From the NCBI RefSeq assembly GCF_018279705.1, contig NZ_CP036498.1, forward strand, positions 4,729,001-4,793,000: a stretch of 64,000 bases of DNA, read 5' to 3'. This DNA comes from Tardiphaga alba (lineage in GTDB: Bacteria; Pseudomonadota; Alphaproteobacteria; Rhizobiales; Xanthobacteraceae). Made by a program: the position numbers and the translations under genes. This document shows positions 61,147-64,000 of the stretch, piece by piece (position 1 is the stretch's first letter; every line of letters begins with the position of its first letter). The notes under the pieces were generated by a model. It was not told the origin of the DNA and searched no databases. It saw only the letters and a list, made by a program, of their open reading frames with translations.

Positions 61147-61653
61147 TCAGGCCGCGAGTTTTCCGGCAAGCGCACGAAACCGCGCAAGCTGGTCTGCTTT
61201 CAACGCACGCGTCTCGTCGCGACCGACGAACACCTTGAACATCACGCCGCCATCCACATTCAGGAATGCGACAAAGGCTGACGACTTGCCCATGAAAGGC
61301 CGTTCGACAAAGGCGACACCGCCGCAGCGTTCATGACGCAGATGGCCGTGCAGGCCCTTTGGTTCGGTCAGATTGTAATAGCCGTGCCCGAGAGAGCCCG
61401 GCGACAATGGGGCCGTGGTTTCAAAGATGCCGTCGTCGGTATGGACGATCAGCGTCACTTCACCCCACTCCGCGATATCGGTCATCGCGGAGACAAAAGC
61501 GTCGGCGCCGCCGCCGATCTTGACCATCTCCGGCGGCAGCGCTTCGATCACCACACGCGGCGTCACGCCACGCTCGCGTGCAACCGTCTCGATCACGGCG
61601 CCGGGATTCTCCGCCATGTGGGCTTTGAGTGCGGCGAGGTCAGTATTCGGCAT
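61147..61653 (-). CDS. hutX: Haem utilisation protein of the HutX/ChuX family
   Basis: 168 residues. Family block: DIAEWGEVTLIVHTDDGIFETTAPLSPGSLGHGYYNL, GLHGHLRHERCGGVAFVERPFMGKSSAFVAFLNVDGGVMFKVFVGRDETR. HutX-type proteins bind haem in the cytoplasm and pass it to a haem-degrading enzyme. Directly downstream of the HmuQ-like gene and the TonB-dependent receptor. Confidence 0.9.
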   Translation of the reverse strand: MPNTDLAALKAHMAENPGAVIETVARERGVTPRVVIEALPPEMVKIGGGADAFVSAMTDIAEWGEVTLIVHTDDGIFETTAPLSPGSLGHGYYNLTEPKGLHGHLRHERCGGVAFVERPFMGKSSAFVAFLNVDGGVMFKVFVGRDETRALKADQLARFRALAGKLAA

Positions 61654-61689
61654 GGAATGCTCCGTGATCGATCGTGATGCGCAGCGCGA

Positions 61690-62025
61690 TCAGGCCGCTT
61701 TGCTGTTCTTCTCGGTCTGGATCACCTCGAATCCTTCAAACTTCGGGTGGCCAAGATAGAGGCTGGCACCTTCCGACTTGTTGTCGGCACGGGCATGCGC
61801 CTTGCGGAATTGATCGGACTTGGTCCAGTTCTCGAAATTGGCCTTGCTGGCCCAAACCGTGTGCGAGGAATACAGCGTGTGATCCTCTGCCACCGGGCCC
61901 TTCAGCAGATGGAATTCGATGAAGCCCGGGAGCTCGCTCAGATAAGACTCGCGGCTGGCCCAGATGTTTTCAAATGCGGCTTCGGATCCGGTTTTGACCT
62001 GAAAGCGGTTCATGGCGATGAACAT
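61690..62025 (-). CDS. HmuQ/IsdG-like haem-degrading monooxygenase
   Basis: 111-residue ABM-fold protein. The Asn6, Trp67 and His77 positions (MFIAMNRF; FENWTKSDQFRKAH) coincide with the Asn-Trp-His catalytic triad of IsdG-type enzymes, which open the haem ring and free iron. The ATG at 62025 follows AAGGAGA with good spacing. Between hutX and the receptor gene, on one strand. Bradyrhizobium HmuQ is the closest known type. Confidence 0.88.
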   Translation of the reverse strand: MFIAMNRFQVKTGSEAAFENIWASRESYLSELPGFIEFHLLKGPVAEDHTLYSSHTVWASKANFENWTKSDQFRKAHARADNKSEGASLYLGHPKFEGFEVIQTEKNSKAA

Positions 62026-62086
62026 GGAAGTCTCCTTGTGACTGCTATTGCAGCAAACTAGTAGTCCTTTTTGCAAGCACATCAAG

Positions 62087-62124
62087 CACGAAAGAAGCCG
62101 CGTCGGGACATCGACGCGGCTTCT
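62087..62124 (-). terminator. Terminator of the TonB-dependent receptor gene
   Basis: AGAAGCCGCGTCG / CGACGCGGCTTCT stem with a GGACAT loop, followed on the minus strand by TTTCGTG. The short T tract makes it weaker, and it also implies a separate promoter for the HmuQ-like gene within 62026-62086. Confidence 0.7.
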
Positions 62125-62162
62125 GAGGTTTGTCAAAATAGCAGTCTTAGCTTGTCAACGGC

Positions 62163-64000
62163 CTACCCGCCGAAGTGATATTTCAGACCGCCTTTAAAGA
62201 CGACGCCAGCGCCAGCACTCGCCCAGAGCGTATCATTCTGAATGTCCGTCGCAGTGCTACGCGGCACTGCATAGGGGCGATAGTATTGGTTCAGCAAATT
62301 CTCAACCGAGAACGACACAACCATATCCTTGGTCGGGCGAGCCGATACGTAGAAATTGAGAAGGTCGTATGACGTCGCCGGCAAGTAAGTCAGTGGAAGA
62401 TCCGTGTTTGCCTTGACCGAGGTCCACTGGAGCGACGTCGTGATTGTATTGTCGAGGAAACGAAGGCCGGCGGTGGTCGTGATCTTCTGCGGCTGAACGC
62501 TGTAGAGACCAACATTCGTGGCAGTTTCCTTGCCTTCCTGCAACGTTACGGAGACCCCAACGAACCACTTTTGGGCATCGTACATCGTTTCGGCTTCGAA
62601 GCCTTGAATTCGGGCATGCGGGAGATTCTGATACTGATAATAGCTCGTGAGGAACGACTGCCCAAAGAACGTCTGCGTAGGCCCAGCCTCAAATGTTACT
62701 GCCTGGATGTAGTTATCAACATCATTGCGGAAGAAGTTCAACTTGCCACGGAAGCTGTCCCCCGCTGAGAAGAGATCGTTCTTCTTGATGTTGAAGCCGA
62801 TTTCCTTATTCTTACCGACCTCCGGGCGCAAACTTGTGTTCTGCAAGAAGCAGAACATGCCGCGCGAACCGTCCGGGCAAAGAAATGGAGGCGCACCTAC
62901 CGCGGATGCATGAGCGCCACTAATCAATGTTTCAGTCACCGTGGGCGAGCGATAACCCTCGGCATAACTCACATAAGGCGTCACAACCGTTCCCGGCAGA
63001 AGGCCTATTGTAATCTTGGGAGACAAGCGGTCGCCATTGGATGAATTGCTGCCCGACTGCAGATTATAATTGTCGTATCTCAGCGCTCCGACTAGTTCCA
63101 CGATAGACGGATAGGTCGCCTTCCACTGCGCAAACGCACCTGAGACGGTCCGCGTACCGGGCGGCGTGGTAATGTTAGAGTTGCCACGCGGATCCGTTAG
63201 GCTCACGTCATCCTTAAAAATGTCGCCGCCATAAGTGATGGCATGGTTCCAAGCACCAGTCTCGAAACGCGACGTGTTATGAATATCGATGCCATAAGTA
63301 TCGAGCAGGTAGCCACGAGTATCGCCCACACATCCGGTAATTGCATCACCAGGATTTGCTAGCGTACAAACTGGAGTAACCGTGAACGGTGGATTGGCAC
63401 CGGTATGGATTCGATTTGCGTAGGTCTTGGTTTGGCTCTGGTCAGTCCGATTCCAATACAGATTCACATCGAAGTCGAGTATCTTGTCTTCGGGCTTTGA
63501 ATACTTCCAGTTCAGCGTGTTGGTATAGCTTTGAACCTGGGTATCGTAAACCGACGTTCCCCGAATTGCCGCGGGCGCACTTGTGGTGGTTGTTGGGCCG
63601 TTATTCGGCTGCCCGTTGGTGTACAAACTCTCTTGGAAAACTGATCCGAGCTTAACCTCGTGACCATCAGCCGGGCGAATAGTCAGCTTTGCGATACCCG
63701 CACTGAGACGATTTGCAGTATTTCCGACTTCGGTGCCATCACCGTTCCTATAGTTATCTTGCGTGCTATAGGTCCCACCCGCAAAAAAATCTACATTCGG
63801 ATTGATACGAACACCGCCAAAAGCAGAGCCTAGAGCACGACCGCTATTGCTACCGATCACACTGTTAACATCGACGCCCCAGGTTTCTCCCGGACGCAAG
63901 ACGTCCTGAATATCCTTGGTGCGAAACGAGGCCACGCCACCAATAGCACCTGAACCGTAGATGTTCGCCGTCGGACCGCGGGTAATATCGATTCCTCCGA
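62163..64000 (-). CDS. TonB-dependent outer-membrane receptor, haem type; N-terminus beyond window
   Basis: About 612 residues of the C-terminal barrel and the end of the plug. The visible plug end reads GGIDITRGPTANIYGSGAIGGVASFRTKD. Barrel strands include YVSYAEGYRSPTVTETLISGA and NTSLRPEVGKNKEIGFNIKKND, which correspond to the FRAP and NPNL-like motifs of haem/haemoglobin receptors. It ends FKGGLKYHFGG with a typical aromatic barrel end. Downstream HmuQ-like and HutX genes support haem as ligand. The sequence looks AT-richer than its neighbours by eye (not counted). The start codon, signal and TonB box are not in the window. Confidence 0.9.
   Translation of the reverse strand, partial: GGIDITRGPTANIYGSGAIGGVASFRTKDIQDVLRPGETWGVDVNSVIGSNSGRALGSAFGGVRINPNVDFFAGGTYSTQDNYRNGDGTEVGNTANRLSAGIAKLTIRPADGHEVKLGSVFQESLYTNGQPNNGPTTTTSAPAAIRGTSVYDTQVQSYTNTLNWKYSKPEDKILDFDVNLYWNRTDQSQTKTYANRIHTGANPPFTVTPVCTLANPGDAITGCVGDTRGYLLDTYGIDIHNTSRFETGAWNHAITYGGDIFKDDVSLTDPRGNSNITTPPGTRTVSGAFAQWKATYPSIVELVGALRYDNYNLQSGSNSSNGDRLSPKITIGLLPGTVVTPYVSYAEGYRSPTVTETLISGAHASAVGAPPFLCPDGSRGMFCFLQNTSLRPEVGKNKEIGFNIKKNDLFSAGDSFRGKLNFFRNDVDNYIQAVTFEAGPTQTFFGQSFLTSYYQYQNLPHARIQGFEAETMYDAQKWFVGVSVTLQEGKETATNVGLYSVQPQKITTTAGLRFLDNTITTSLQWTSVKANTDLPLTYLPATSYDLLNFYVSARPTKDMVVSFSVENLLNQYYRPYAVPRSTATDIQNDTLWASAGAGVVFKGGLKYHFGG

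Overview
The window looks like chromosomal DNA of a GC-rich alphaproteobacterium of the Bradyrhizobium/Rhodopseudomonas/Afipia group (Nitrobacteraceae). The pointers are the tolQRAB / pal / cpoB / tilS / ftsH order, a CIRCE-controlled groESL, hisZ-hisG, a glcD-glcE-glcF glycolate oxidase, an HmuQ-like haem monooxygenase, and several families of short palindromic intergenic repeats. The genus cannot be fixed from the sequence alone. I saw no rRNA, tRNA, CRISPR array, phage or transposase gene.

Layout. 1-2.8 kb: a minus-strand operon of a two-subunit ThDP decarboxylase (sulfopyruvate decarboxylase type), a TctC-type binding protein and an FAD-linked 2-hydroxyacid oxidase cut by the window edge. 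2.9-9.8 kb: ubiA, a secreted protein, rsmE, hisZ-hisG, and a glycosyltransferase/YdjC deacetylase pair. 10-15 kb: DUF2076 protein, L,D-transpeptidase, CheZ-like phosphatase, MFS transporter, lipoprotein. 15.2-17.5 kb: groES-groEL with CIRCE and terminator. 17.6-27 kb: two exported proteins, L-lactate permease, SbmA/YddA-type ABC transporter, ClC channel, Gcw_chp outer-membrane protein, and an H1-histone-like protein. 27-33.9 kb: glcDEF, a c-type cytochrome, a TetR regulator and AzlCD. 34-38.7 kb: nrdAB behind a cobalamin riboswitch. 38.8-53 kb: a GT87-like membrane protein, ftsH, tilS, a VOC protein, cpoB, pal, a FeeM-like acyltransferase, a GGDEF/EAL protein and tolBARQ. 53-64 kb: DUF2852 protein with a TetR regulator and matching operators, a liv-type ABC operon with a divergent LysR regulator, and a haem cluster (HutX, HmuQ-like enzyme, TonB-dependent receptor running off the end).

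How the genes work together. The Tol-Pal genes form the envelope-constriction machine. The glc genes oxidise glycolate. The first operon suggests import, oxidation and decarboxylation of a sulfolactate-like acid. The riboswitch should lower the B12-independent ribonucleotide reductase when cobalamin is plentiful. The last cluster takes up haem and degrades it.

A caution on the sequence: five genes (cheZ-like, tetR at 32 kb, glcE, nrdA, cpoB) each lack exactly one base. Four losses fall in clear G/C runs of 3-6 bases, and the fifth fits one. In every case restoring one base rebuilds a full-length protein. Homopolymer sequencing error is the simplest explanation, so these genes are annotated over their full restored span.
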